Assembly: GCA_902798915.1 (NCBI GenBank)
Contig: CADBYM010000010.1
Location: forward strand, 22,217-86,216
Direction of reading: 5' to 3'
Origin: an uncultured Coriobacteriaceae bacterium
GTDB lineage: Bacteria; Actinomycetota; Coriobacteriia; Coriobacteriales; Atopobiaceae
DNA length: 64,000 nt
Positions 44,754 through 54,302 of this stretch are shown piece after piece; position 1 is the stretch's first letter; every line of letters begins with the position of its first letter. A model generated the notes under the pieces. That model ran no database searches. It was given only the letters and a program-made list of their open reading frames with translations, and was not told the DNA's origin. Both the position numbers and the translations under genes were made by a program.

Positions 44754-46440
44754 GCAGGAGCAGATACAAAAGTCCCAACTCGTCCTCGTCGTGGATGACT
44801 TCGAGATCAACCGGGACATCCTCGGCATGATGCTCGAGGACGACTACAAGGTCGCGTATGCCACCAACGGAAAGGAAGCCCTCGACTTCATGTTCGAGCA
44901 TGCGTATGATCTGTCCATCGTCCTGCTCGACCTCATCATGCCCGTGATGAATGGATTCGAGGTGCTCGAGGCGGTTCGCAAGAACGAGCAGCTTAAGACC
45001 ATCCCCATCATCGTTCTTACCGCAGAGAAGAGCGCCGAGCTCAAGGCGCTGCAGCTTGGAGCCTCCGACTTCATCACCAAGCCGTTCGATGTGCACGAGA
45101 TCATTCTCGCCCGCGTGAGTCGCGTCATCGAGCTGAGCGAGGGGCGTCAACTGATTTCGAGCGCCGAGACGGATTTCCTCACCGGCCTCTACACCCGCAA
45201 CTTCTTCTTTGAGTACGCAAACCGCCTCTTCACGTACCATCCCGAGACCCATCGGGATGCAGTCGTCATCAACGTCGAGCAGTTCCACACCATCAACGCC
45301 CTCAACGGCCGCGACTTCGGTGACCGGGTCCTGCGGCGCATCGGCGACTCGATCATGTCGTGCCTCCAGCACGTCGAAGGCATCGCCGCGCGCAACGAGG
45401 CGGATCGCTTCGACATCTACTGCGCCGCCCAAGAGGACTACGCACGGATGCTCGCCTGCCTGCAGTCCAAGGTGAACGAGCTCTCCCCCAGCGTGAGCAT
45501 TCACCTGCGGATGGGCGTCATGCCCTGGCACGAGGGACTCGAGCCCATCGTGATGTTCGATCGGGCGAGCGCCGCCTGCAACATGGCAAGGGGCAACTTC
45601 CAGTCCCCGCTCATGATCTTCAACGACAACATGCTCAAGCGCGAGCTGCTCAACCAGCGTCTTCTCAACGACCTGCAGGCCGCACGCACCGAGCGGCAGT
45701 TCAGGGTATTCTATCAACCCAAGTACGACATCCAGTGCACTCCGCCACGCCTGGCCAGCGCCGAGGCACTCATCCGCTGGTGGCATCCGGAGCTGGGCAT
45801 AATCTCCCCCGGCGACTTCGTTCCCCTGCTCGAGGGCAATGGGCTCATCGGTATGGTGGACGCCTTCGTGTGGCAGGAGGCGGCGCGACAGGTGGTCGAA
45901 TGGCGCGAGACCTACGGCATCGACCTGCCCGTCTCCGTTAATCTCTCGCGCACCGACGTCTTTGACCCGACGCTCGTCGAGCGGCTCGTGAACCTCATCG
46001 AAGACAACCAAATCGACTACAAGAGCATCAAGCTCGAGGTCACGGAGTCAGCGTACACCGATAACGCAAAGCAAGTGCTTGACGTAATCGCTCGTCTGCG
46101 CGACGCTGGATTCCAAATCGAGATGGATGACTTCGGCTCTGGCTACTCTTCGCTGAACATGCTCTCGGACATGCCCATCGACGTGCTCAAGATGGACATG
46201 AAGTTCGTACGCAACATTGAGCACAACGCAACCGACCGTCGCCTGGTGGCCCTCATCCTCGACATCGCCAGATACCTCGAAGTCAAGGTAATCGCCGAGG
46301 GCGTGGAAACGGAGGGACAGCTCGACCTGCTGCGCGAAGGCGGCTGTGACCTGGTACAGGGCTTCTACTTCTCGCGCCCGCTTCCGCCGGAGGAATTCGA
46401 AGAGCTCATCAAGAGTGAGCTCGCGACAGAAAGGAACTAG
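44746..46440 (+). CDS. Response regulator REC - degenerate GGDEF - EAL (c-di-GMP phosphodiesterase)
   Basis: About 564 residues from the GTG at 44746 (GAGGTGG upstream), overlapping the kinase gene; an ATG at 44734 is an alternative. REC: LVVDDFEINRD, VLLDLIMPVMNG (D62), LTAEKS, TKPFD. The central GGDEF-type domain has EADRF instead of GGDEF, so no cyclase activity. The EAL domain has EALIRW (E340), NLS, EVTES, MDDFGSGYSS, KMDMKFVR, AEGVE and QGFYFSRPL, all consistent with an active phosphodiesterase. Phosphorylation of REC probably switches c-di-GMP breakdown. Confidence 0.93.
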   Translation: MIKQEQIQKSQLVLVVDDFEINRDILGMMLEDDYKVAYATNGKEALDFMFEHAYDLSIVLLDLIMPVMNGFEVLEAVRKNEQLKTIPIIVLTAEKSAELKALQLGASDFITKPFDVHEIILARVSRVIELSEGRQLISSAETDFLTGLYTRNFFFEYANRLFTYHPETHRDAVVINVEQFHTINALNGRDFGDRVLRRIGDSIMSCLQHVEGIAARNEADRFDIYCAAQEDYARMLACLQSKVNELSPSVSIHLRMGVMPWHEGLEPIVMFDRASAACNMARGNFQSPLMIFNDNMLKRELLNQRLLNDLQAARTERQFRVFYQPKYDIQCTPPRLASAEALIRWWHPELGIISPGDFVPLLEGNGLIGMVDAFVWQEAARQVVEWRETYGIDLPVSVNLSRTDVFDPTLVERLVNLIEDNQIDYKSIKLEVTESAYTDNAKQVLDVIARLRDAGFQIEMDDFGSGYSSLNMLSDMPIDVLKMDMKFVRNIEHNATDRRLVALILDIARYLEVKVIAEGVETEGQLDLLREGGCDLVQGFYFSRPLPPEEFEELIKSELATERN

Positions 46441-46445
46441 GGACT

Positions 46446-46814
46446 ATGACTCTCCAAGAACTCTACGGCAGCATCGACGGGGACTACAGCCAGGCAATGC
46501 GCGTGCTGCGCATCGACCGCCTGCTCGACAAGCACATCCGCAAGTTCGTGGCAAACGGCGTCGTTGATTCGTTGCTCCAGGCCGGCAAGACCATGGATCC
46601 CCGCCAGCTCTTCGATGCCGCCCACGCCACGAAGGGCGTATGCGGCAACCTGGGGCTCGTCAAGCTCGCAGACCTCTCCTCGCGCATCGCCGAGGAGTTC
46701 CGCGAGGGCAATCCGCGCACCATGAGCGACGCGGAGGTGCAAGAGACGCTGTCCCAAATCGATGCGCTCTATACCAAGACCAAAGACGGCATCCAGGCAT
46801 ACGTGAGCGCCTAG
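46446..46814 (+). CDS. HPt phosphotransfer protein
   Basis: 122 residues, starting 5 bp after the response-regulator stop. Helical, with AHATKGVCGNLGL, the HPt motif (HxxKGxxxxxG), phosphorylated His H60. It should carry phosphate from the kinase's receiver domain to the REC domain of the neighbouring phosphodiesterase, and possibly from the permease-kinase downstream. Confidence 0.88.
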   Translation: MTLQELYGSIDGDYSQAMRVLRIDRLLDKHIRKFVANGVVDSLLQAGKTMDPRQLFDAAHATKGVCGNLGLVKLADLSSRIAEEFREGNPRTMSDAEVQETLSQIDALYTKTKDGIQAYVSA

Positions 46815-46828
46815 CGGTTGCGTGCAGA

Positions 46829-46865
46829 GGGACCACCCACGCGCCACGAGCGCGAGGATGGTCCC
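46829..46865. terminator. Hairpin after the HPt gene
   Basis: GGGACCA (46829-46835) pairs with TGGTCCC (46859-46865), with an inner GCGC/GCGC stem. No T-run. It may separate the phosphorelay operon from the permease-kinase gene. Confidence 0.45.
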
Positions 46866-46955
46866 CGAGCACCCCGATGCGCGGGGCACGTAGGGGCCGT
46901 CCCCTCTCGCCCCGCACCAGGACGAGCTTTGCAAGTGGAAAGATGGTGATGGGTC

Positions 46956-49900
46956 TTGGAACGCGAAAAGACCGATAACGCGAGCAGATCGTTCGCTCCC
47001 TATCTCTCTGCCCCGGGCGCATGGGCGTTGGCGCTTGGGTGCAGTGTGGGCTGGGGAGCGTTCGTCATGCCAGGCAACACCTTCCTGCCGATCGCCGGCC
47101 CCATGGGGACGGCGATTGGCGTTGCCTTGGGTGCTGTCGCCATGCTCATCCTGGCCATGAACTACCACTACCTCATGAACCGATATCCGGAGGCCGGCGG
47201 CAGCTATGCGTTCACCCGCGAGAGCTTCGGATACGACCAGGGATTCGTGAGCGCATGGTTTCTCATCCTCACCTATGGCGCCATCATATGGGCGAACGCC
47301 TCCGCGCTTCCCCTCATAGCGCGTACGCTCATGGGCTCGACGTTCCAATTTGGCTTCGACTACGAGATCGCGGGGTTCCACGTGTACATGGGCGAGGTGT
47401 TCCTCGCCATCGCATCGCTTCTCGTCGCCGCACTCGCATGCCTGCACCGCAAGGCCGCCGAGCTTCTGCAGATCAGCATGGCCGCGCTTCTGCTGGGCGG
47501 CGTCAGCATCTGCTTCATCGCGGGCATGAGCAATCCAGCCGGTGGTGCCGCCCTCATGACGCCTGCCTTCGCGCCAAGTGAGAACGCCTTCGCCGACGTG
47601 TTCACCATCTTTGCCCTCACCCCCTGGGCGTTCGTCGGATTCGAGTCCATCTCGCACTCCGCCCCCGAGGCGCGCTTCCCCCTCAAGAAGACCTTCGCCA
47701 TCCTCGCGGCGGCCATCGTCGCTGCCGGCGCGGCCTACATCGCGCTGTCGCTGCTTGCGACCACGGCACTGCCCGAAGGCTGCTCCTCCTGGGTGGATTA
47801 CGTCTCGCGCCTCGACGAGTATTCGGGCGTGCAGTCGCAGCCGACCTTCTTCGCGGCGTTCCAGTCCATGGGCGTCGCGGGCTCCGTCGCGCTCGGGCTC
47901 GCCTCCCTCGGCGGCATCATCACCGGACTCGTCGGCCATTATGTGGCCCTGAGCAGACTGCTCATCTCGCTTGCAGACGACGGAATGCTCCCGCCGTCGA
48001 TTGGCGAGACGGACGAGAACCACGTGCCGCGCCGCGCCATTATCTGCATCCTGCTCGGCTCGGTGCTCCTCCCCTTCTTTGGACGCACGGCCATCAGCTG
48101 GATCGTGGACGTGACCACCGTCGGCGCAACCATCACCTATGCCTTCTCCTCCGCCGGTGCGTTCAAGAACGCACGCCGCGATCATAACCGGCTCGTTCAG
48201 ATAACTGGCATGATTGGCCTCGCCATCTCGCTTCTCTTTGCCATGGACTTCCTCGTTCCCAACCTCATCGCCGTGAAGACGCTGTCCACCGAGTCCTATC
48301 TCATCCTTGCGCTCTGGGGCATTCTGGGCTTCATATACTTCCGCTATGTCCTCGCGGCCGACGACAAGCGCCGGTTCGGCCGCTCCATCGTGGCGTGGGT
48401 GATCATGCTCGGCCTCGTCATCTTCACCTCGAGCGTGTGGGTGCGACAGACGGCCAACAACGCCCTCGAAGAGGCGTCCGAAGCAATCGTGACTGAGGGC
48501 TCGACCGCACATGTGGTCAGCCAGCTCGAGCTCGTAGATGATGCGCTTCTCGGCAGCATCGTCATCCAAGTCCTCGTCATCGTCTGCGCCCTGCTCTTCC
48601 TCTTCTCCATCTATCGCTTCATGCAGCGCCGCGAACAGCAGACCGAGGTCGAGAAGCTTCTGGCCGAGGAGAGCAGCCGCGCAAAGACGAGCTTCCTCTC
48701 CAACATGAGTCACGAGATCCGTACCCCCATGAACGCGATCATCGGCCTGGACAGCATCGCCCTACGCGAGCCCGGCATCTCCGACCGCACGCGTGAGCAC
48801 CTGGAGAAGATCGGCATCAGCGCGAAGCACCTGCTCGGCCTCATCAACGACATCTTGGACATGAGCCGCATCGAGTCGGGCAGGATGGTCCTCAAGGAGG
48901 AAGAGTTCTCGCTGCGGGAGTTCCTTGACCAGATCAACACCATCATCAACGGCCAGTGCGTCGACAAGGGCCTCACCTACGCCTGCAACGTCATCGGCGA
49001 CATGAGCGACTACTACGTGGGCGACGACATGAAGCTCAAGCAGGTGCTCATCAACATACTCGGCAACTCCGTCAAGTTCACCGACGCTCCCGGGGAGGTC
49101 ACGTTCGAGGTCGAGGAGACGACACGCCTCGAGGAAAGCTGCACGTTGCGCTTCATCATGCGCGACACGGGCATCGGCATGGACGCGGAGTACATCCCTC
49201 GCCTGTTCGAGGCGTTCTCGCAGGAGGATGCCACCTCCACCAATCGCTATGGCGGAAGCGGCCTGGGCATGGCCATAACCAAGAGCTACGTGGAGATGAT
49301 GAACGGCAGCATCGACGTTCAGAGCACCAAGGGCGTCGGCTCGACGTTCACGGTGAGCGTCACCCTCGGCACGACGGAGCGCAGCGCCCGCGACGACGAT
49401 GCCATCACGCTTCCAGAGGGCATCCGGTGCCTCGTGGTGGACGACGACCCCATCGCGTGCGAGCACGCACAGATCGTGATGCGCGCAGTCGGCGTCGAAT
49501 CCGACGCCGCCACCGACCCGCACGAGGCCCTCGAGCGCCTGCGCGCCGCACACGACCGGAGCGAGCCATACGGCATCGTGCTCTTCGACTACAAGATGCC
49601 GGACATGAACGGACTCGAGCTCGCGCAGTCCGTCCGCACCTTTGACGATGGCAAGACTGCGGTCATCATGCTGACGGGCTACAGCTTCGACTCTTACGAG
49701 GACGAGGCCCTGGCCGGAGGCATGGTGGATGCCATCATGGCAAAGCCGCTCTTCACAGACACGCTGAGCAAGGCCGTCTTCTCCGCACTGGCAAAGAAGG
49801 GCAACGTCGACTTGAGCATGCCCGTGATGGAGGAGGTCACGTTCGAAGAGGGGGGCCTCGCCGGCAGGCGCATACTCATGGCGGAGGACGTGGACCAGAA

Positions 49901-50246
49901 CGCCGAGATTCTCGCCGACCTTCTGGACCTGGAGGAGATGGAATCTGAGCGTGCGGAGAACGGGCAGCGCGCAGTGGAGATGTTCTCCGAGCAACCGGCG
50001 GGCTACTACGACGCAATCCTGATGGATGTGCGCATGCCCGTCATGGACGGCCTCACCGCCGCGCGTACCATTCGCGAACTCAGCCACCCCGATGCGAAGC
50101 GCATCCCCATCATCGCCATGACGGCAAACGTGTTTGACGAGGATGTGGAGCGCTCGCTGCAGGCGGGCATGAACGCCCACCTCTCCAAGCCGGTCGAGCC
50201 GGACAACCTGTACGACACCCTCGCACAGCTCATCGATCGCGAGTGA
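46956..50246 (+). CDS. Amino-acid permease fused to hybrid histidine kinase with two receivers
   Basis: 1096 residues from a TTG at 46956 (weak Shine-Dalgarno). Residues about 10-455 form an APC-superfamily permease: [14 protein letters not shown] in helix 1, [16 protein letters not shown], and [11 protein letters not shown], with about 12 helices. Two more helices (about 465 and 530) flank an outside loop. Then HisKA ([10 protein letters not shown]586), ATPase ([22 protein letters not shown]), REC1 (VVDDDPIA, D878) and REC2 ([10 protein letters not shown]1024). A transporter as sensor resembles CbrA, in which an SLC5 transporter is fused to a kinase, but here the transporter family is APC. 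It probably senses or measures flux of an amino acid and feeds the nearby HPt. Confidence 0.92.
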   Translation: MEREKTDNASRSFAPYLSAPGAWALALGCSVGWGAFVMPGNTFLPIAGPMGTAIGVALGAVAMLILAMNYHYLMNRYPEAGGSYAFTRESFGYDQGFVSAWFLILTYGAIIWANASALPLIARTLMGSTFQFGFDYEIAGFHVYMGEVFLAIASLLVAALACLHRKAAELLQISMAALLLGGVSICFIAGMSNPAGGAALMTPAFAPSENAFADVFTIFALTPWAFVGFESISHSAPEARFPLKKTFAILAAAIVAAGAAYIALSLLATTALPEGCSSWVDYVSRLDEYSGVQSQPTFFAAFQSMGVAGSVALGLASLGGIITGLVGHYVALSRLLISLADDGMLPPSIGETDENHVPRRAIICILLGSVLLPFFGRTAISWIVDVTTVGATITYAFSSAGAFKNARRDHNRLVQITGMIGLAISLLFAMDFLVPNLIAVKTLSTESYLILALWGILGFIYFRYVLAADDKRRFGRSIVAWVIMLGLVIFTSSVWVRQTANNALEEASEAIVTEGSTAHVVSQLELVDDALLGSIVIQVLVIVCALLFLFSIYRFMQRREQQTEVEKLLAEESSRAKTSFLSNMSHEIRTPMNAIIGLDSIALREPGISDRTREHLEKIGISAKHLLGLINDILDMSRIESGRMVLKEEEFSLREFLDQINTIINGQCVDKGLTYACNVIGDMSDYYVGDDMKLKQVLINILGNSVKFTDAPGEVTFEVEETTRLEESCTLRFIMRDTGIGMDAEYIPRLFEAFSQEDATSTNRYGGSGLGMAITKSYVEMMNGSIDVQSTKGVGSTFTVSVTLGTTERSARDDDAITLPEGIRCLVVDDDPIACEHAQIVMRAVGVESDAATDPHEALERLRAAHDRSEPYGIVLFDYKMPDMNGLELAQSVRTFDDGKTAVIMLTGYSFDSYEDEALAGGMVDAIMAKPLFTDTLSKAVFSALAKKGNVDLSMPVMEEVTFEEGGLAGRRILMAEDVDQNAEILADLLDLEEMESERAENGQRAVEMFSEQPAGYYDAILMDVRMPVMDGLTAARTIRELSHPDAKRIPIIAMTANVFDEDVERSLQAGMNAHLSKPVEPDNLYDTLAQLIDRE

Positions 50247-50352
50247 ACGAGTTCCCAACGGGTCTTCTGCTTGTCTTCATAAGGGGTTACCCACCGTGAG
50301 CCAATCGGTTATCATGTACCGACGTTCCAAAACCCCAAATGAAAGGCACCAC

Positions 50353-53300
50353 ATGGTTTCTCGCGTATATGTTGAGAAGAAGCCCGGATTCGACGTGGAG
50401 GCGCGCGAGCTCAGCCATGAGCTGCGGCACACGCTCGGCGTGAAGGGCCTCAAAAACGTACGCATCATCAACCGTTATGACGTGGAGGGCATCTCTCGCG
50501 AGCTCTTTGAGCAGTGCGTGCCCACCGTCTTTAGCGAGCCGCAGTCCGACGACGCATTCTTTGAGCTGCCGGCATTCCCCAAGTCCGCCAAGGTGTTTGC
50601 GGTGGAGTTCCTGCCCGGCCAGTTCGACCAGCGCGCGGCAAGCGCAAGCGAATGCATACAGCTCATCAGCCAGGGCGAGCGGCCCGTGGTGACGAGTGCG
50701 AAGGTCTACGTGCTCGAGGGACGCGTGAGCGCAAAGGGCGCCAAGGCCGCCAAGGCCTATGTGATAAACCCCGTCGAGGCACGCGAGGCATCGCTTGAGG
50801 AGCGCGACACGCTCGAGCTCGAGCTCGAGGAGCCCGGCAAGGTCGAGGTGCTCAAGGGCTTTTGCACCATGAGCTCCAAGCAGCTTGCCACCTTCATCGA
50901 GAAGCGCGGGCTGGCCATGGACCTTGCCGACATCACGTTCTGCCAGGAATACTTCTCGAGCGAGCGACGCGACCCCACCATCACCGAGATCAAGATGATC
51001 GACACCTACTGGAGCGACCACTGCCGACACACCACGTTCGGCACCGTCCTTGACGAGGTGACCATCGACGAGCCCGTGGTGCAGGCTGCCTTCGAGCGCT
51101 ACCTCGAACTCCGACACGAACTGGGACGCGAGAAGAAGCCCGTCTGCCTTATGGACATGGGCACCATCGGCGCCAAGTACCTCGTGCACACCGGCAAGCT
51201 CACGGGACTCGACGAGTCCGAGGAAATCAACGCCTGCACCGTCCGCTGCACCGTGGACGTTGATGGCGAAGACCAGGACTGGCTCTTCCTCTTTAAGAAC
51301 GAGACGCACAACCACCCCACCGAAATCGAGCCCTTCGGCGGCGCGGCCACCTGCATCGGCGGCGCCATCCGCGACCCACTGAGCGGGCGCAGCTACGTGT
51401 ACCAGGCCATGCGCGTGACCGGCGCGGCCGACCCCACCGTCGCAGTGGACCAGACGCTTCCCGGCAAGCTTCCCCAGCGAAAGATCGTGCGCACGGCCGC
51501 TGCGGGCTACTCCAGCTACGGCAACCAGATTGGCTTGGCCACCGGCCAAGTCAGCGAGCTCTACCACCCCGGCTACGTCGCCAAGCGCATGGAAATCGGC
51601 GCTGTGGTAGGCGCCACGCCCGCAAGCCACGTCCGTCGCGAGTGTCCCGCACCGGGCGATGCCATCGTGCTGCTCGGCGGGCGCACCGGTCGCGACGGTA
51701 TCGGCGGCGCCACCGGCAGCTCGAAGGCGCACAAGGCCTCAAGCCTCACGACCTGCGGTGCCGAGGTCCAGAAGGGCAACGCCCCCATCGAGCGCAAGCT
51801 CCAGCGACTCTTCCGACGCGAGGACGCCTGCCGCCTCATCAAGCGCTGCAACGACTTCGGCGCGGGCGGCGTGAGCGTTGCCATCGGCGAGCTGGCCGAC
51901 GGACTCGACATCAACCTCGATCTCGTGCCCAAGAAGTACGAGGGTCTCGACGGCACCGAACTCGCCATCTCCGAGAGCCAGGAACGCATGGCAGTGGCAC
52001 TCGCGCCCGAGGACGTGGACGCGTTTCTCGCCCTCGCGCATGAGGAGAACCTCGAGGCCACCGTCGTTGCCTCCGTCACCGAGGAGCCGCGCCTGCGCAT
52101 GAAGTGGAACGGCGACACCATCGTGGACGTGAGCCGCACCTTCCTGAACAGCAACGGTGCACCCAAGCACCAGAAGGTGCACGTGCCCCGCGCGAAGGCC
52201 TGGACTCCCACGTGGAAGGGCACGACCGTCGCGGAGCGCCTGCGCACAGTGCTGACCGACCTCAACGTAGCCTCCAACAAGGGACTCTCCGAGCGCTTCG
52301 ACTCCACCATCGGGGCGGCAAGCGCCCTCATGCCGTTCGGCGGACGCACTCAGCTGACGCCCGCGATGGGCATGGTGTGCAAGATGCCCGTTGACGGCGA
52401 GACGACCACCGTGAGCGGCATGGCGTGGGGTTACAACCCATTCCTTACGAGCGCCGACCAGTTCCGCGGCTCGTATCTGGCCGTCGTGGAGTCCGTCGCC
52501 CGCCTCGTCGCCTGCGGCCTGTGCCGTCAGGACGCCTACCTCACCTTCCAGGAATACTTCGAGCGCCTCGGAGGCGACCCCGCACGTTGGGGCAAGCCCA
52601 CCGCAGCCGTGCTCGGTGCGCTGATGGCACAGCTCGACCTCGGCATCGGCTCCATCGGCGGCAAGGACTCGATGAGCGGGAGCTTCGAGGACCTCGACGT
52701 ACCCCCCACGCTCGTGAGCTTCGCCACGGCGATCGGTTCGCTGAATCGCGTCATGTCGCCCGAATTCAAGCGCGCTGACGGCAAGGTGGTTCTTGTCTCG
52801 CCGCGCTACCTCGAGGACGGCATCACGCCCGAACCCGCATCCCTACTGGCGGCCATCGACTTCATACAGCAGCTCATCGATGACGGCGACGCCCTCGCCG
52901 TGAGCACGCCCGGCTATGGCTGCCTCGCCGAGACGCTCTTTAAGATGTGCGTGGGCAACCAACTCGGCGCCGACCTTTGGGGCCTTGATGCCGAGCGACT
53001 CTTTGCGCCAGCTTACGGGAGCTTCGTGGTCGAGGTCAGTGACTGCACGTACGTGCCGCGCAACGGCAACGGGTTCGCGATCGAGCACGTCGGCACTGTC
53101 ATTGATGCCTACGAGCTGCGCATCGCCGGCGAGACCATCGACCTTACGGCAGAGCAAGAGGCTTGGGAGGCGCGCCTCGAGTCCGTCTTTGCGTACCGCG
53201 GCGAGGGCGAGACGGTGGGGCAGGTTTCTTGGTATGCCACCAATCGCCCCGCGCACACGGCACCGAAGATCGGCCTCGCCAAGCCGCGCGTCGTGATTCC

Positions 53301-54078
53301 GGTGTTCCCCGGCACCAACTGCGAGTACGACACCGCCCGGGCGTTCCGGCGTGCCGGCGCAGAGGTCAGCACCCTCGTCATCAACAACCTCTCCTCACGG
53401 GCCGTGGCGGAGAGCTGCGACCGTCTGGTGGCAGAAATCGACAACGCCCAAATCATCATGCTACCCGGCGGATTCTCTGGCGGAGACGAGCCCGACGGTT
53501 CGGCGAAGTTCATCACGGCGTTCTTCCGCGCGCCGCGCGTGACCGAGGCCGTGCGCAGGTTGCTCAACGAGCGCGATGGCCTCATGCTGGGCATCTGCAA
53601 CGGCTTCCAGGCACTCATCAAGCTCGGCCTCGTGCCCTTCGGCGACATCGTGCCCATGACGGACGCGTGTCCCACGCTCACGTTCAACACGCTCGGGCGC
53701 CATCAGAGCCGCCTCGTCCGCACGCGCGTCGCAAGCGACCTCTCTCCGTGGCTCTCCAAGTGTGGGGTCGGCGACGTGCACAACATCGCCATCAGCCATG
53801 GCGAGGGACGCTTCGTGGCCAGCACCGAGCTGCTCAACTCGCTCATCGACCACGGACAGATTGCCACGCAGTACGTGGACGAGAACGGCGTGCCGAGCAT
53901 GGACCTGCGCGTCAACCCCAACGGATCGGCGCTTGCCATCGAGGGCATCACCAGCCCCGACGGGCGCGTGCTCGGCAAGATGGGCCACACCGAGCGGGCC
54001 GCCGATGGTCTCTACCAGAACGTGCCCGGCAATGCGTTCCAGCCGCTCTTCGAGGGAGGCGTCGCCTACTTCGCGTAG
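50353..54078 (+). CDS. purL: Phosphoribosylformylglycinamidine synthase, single-chain type
   Basis: 1241 residues from the ATG at 50353 (GAAAGG upstream; MVSRVYVEKKPGFDVEA is the typical start). Converts FGAR, glutamine and ATP to FGAM in purine synthesis. Order: PurS-like N-terminus; linker; two AIRS-type halves (WSDHCRHTTF, ETHNHPTEIEPFGGAAT, NDFGAGG; GGKDSMSG); and a C-terminal glutaminase (FPGTNCEYDTA, PGGFSGGDEPDGSAKF, LGICNGFQ with C1082, and the His/Glu at SHGEGRF). The longer open frame upstream has no ribosome binding site. Followed by a strong terminator. Confidence 0.97.
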   Translation: MVSRVYVEKKPGFDVEARELSHELRHTLGVKGLKNVRIINRYDVEGISRELFEQCVPTVFSEPQSDDAFFELPAFPKSAKVFAVEFLPGQFDQRAASASECIQLISQGERPVVTSAKVYVLEGRVSAKGAKAAKAYVINPVEAREASLEERDTLELELEEPGKVEVLKGFCTMSSKQLATFIEKRGLAMDLADITFCQEYFSSERRDPTITEIKMIDTYWSDHCRHTTFGTVLDEVTIDEPVVQAAFERYLELRHELGREKKPVCLMDMGTIGAKYLVHTGKLTGLDESEEINACTVRCTVDVDGEDQDWLFLFKNETHNHPTEIEPFGGAATCIGGAIRDPLSGRSYVYQAMRVTGAADPTVAVDQTLPGKLPQRKIVRTAAAGYSSYGNQIGLATGQVSELYHPGYVAKRMEIGAVVGATPASHVRRECPAPGDAIVLLGGRTGRDGIGGATGSSKAHKASSLTTCGAEVQKGNAPIERKLQRLFRREDACRLIKRCNDFGAGGVSVAIGELADGLDINLDLVPKKYEGLDGTELAISESQERMAVALAPEDVDAFLALAHEENLEATVVASVTEEPRLRMKWNGDTIVDVSRTFLNSNGAPKHQKVHVPRAKAWTPTWKGTTVAERLRTVLTDLNVASNKGLSERFDSTIGAASALMPFGGRTQLTPAMGMVCKMPVDGETTTVSGMAWGYNPFLTSADQFRGSYLAVVESVARLVACGLCRQDAYLTFQEYFERLGGDPARWGKPTAAVLGALMAQLDLGIGSIGGKDSMSGSFEDLDVPPTLVSFATAIGSLNRVMSPEFKRADGKVVLVSPRYLEDGITPEPASLLAAIDFIQQLIDDGDALAVSTPGYGCLAETLFKMCVGNQLGADLWGLDAERLFAPAYGSFVVEVSDCTYVPRNGNGFAIEHVGTVIDAYELRIAGETIDLTAEQEAWEARLESVFAYRGEGETVGQVSWYATNRPAHTAPKIGLAKPRVVIPVFPGTNCEYDTARAFRRAGAEVSTLVINNLSSRAVAESCDRLVAEIDNAQIIMLPGGFSGGDEPDGSAKFITAFFRAPRVTEAVRRLLNERDGLMLGICNGFQALIKLGLVPFGDIVPMTDACPTLTFNTLGRHQSRLVRTRVASDLSPWLSKCGVGDVHNIAISHGEGRFVASTELLNSLIDHGQIATQYVDENGVPSMDLRVNPNGSALAIEGITSPDGRVLGKMGHTERAADGLYQNVPGNAFQPLFEGGVAYFA

Positions 54079-54123
54079 GCTCGCCCGCAGGAGCTCTCCC
54101 GCAGGCACCTACAGCCCCTCAAC

Positions 54124-54151
54124 CGAAGCCGACCCCCCGGGGTCGGCTTCG
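54124..54151 (+). terminator. Rho-independent terminator of purL
   Basis: A 13-bp perfect GC-rich stem (CGAAGCCGACCCC and complement) with a 2-nt loop, followed by TCTCTTTCG. 45 bp after the purL stop. Confidence 0.85.
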
Positions 54152-54302
54152 TCTCTTTCGTAGGCTTTCTCGCTCCTTACGCCAGCAACCGCTGCTCTTA
54201 ACGAATATGCCGGAAAGGTCGTTTACGCGCTAAAGACATTCAGAGCCGAAGGCATTGCCGAGCAACAGTGAGCAGAGGCCGGACCATCACAAAGAAGGCA
54301 CC

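Noticed and set aside
46437..48713. 758-codon frame on the minus strand
   Set aside because: Antisense to the HPt and permease-kinase genes; low-complexity composition typical of shadows.
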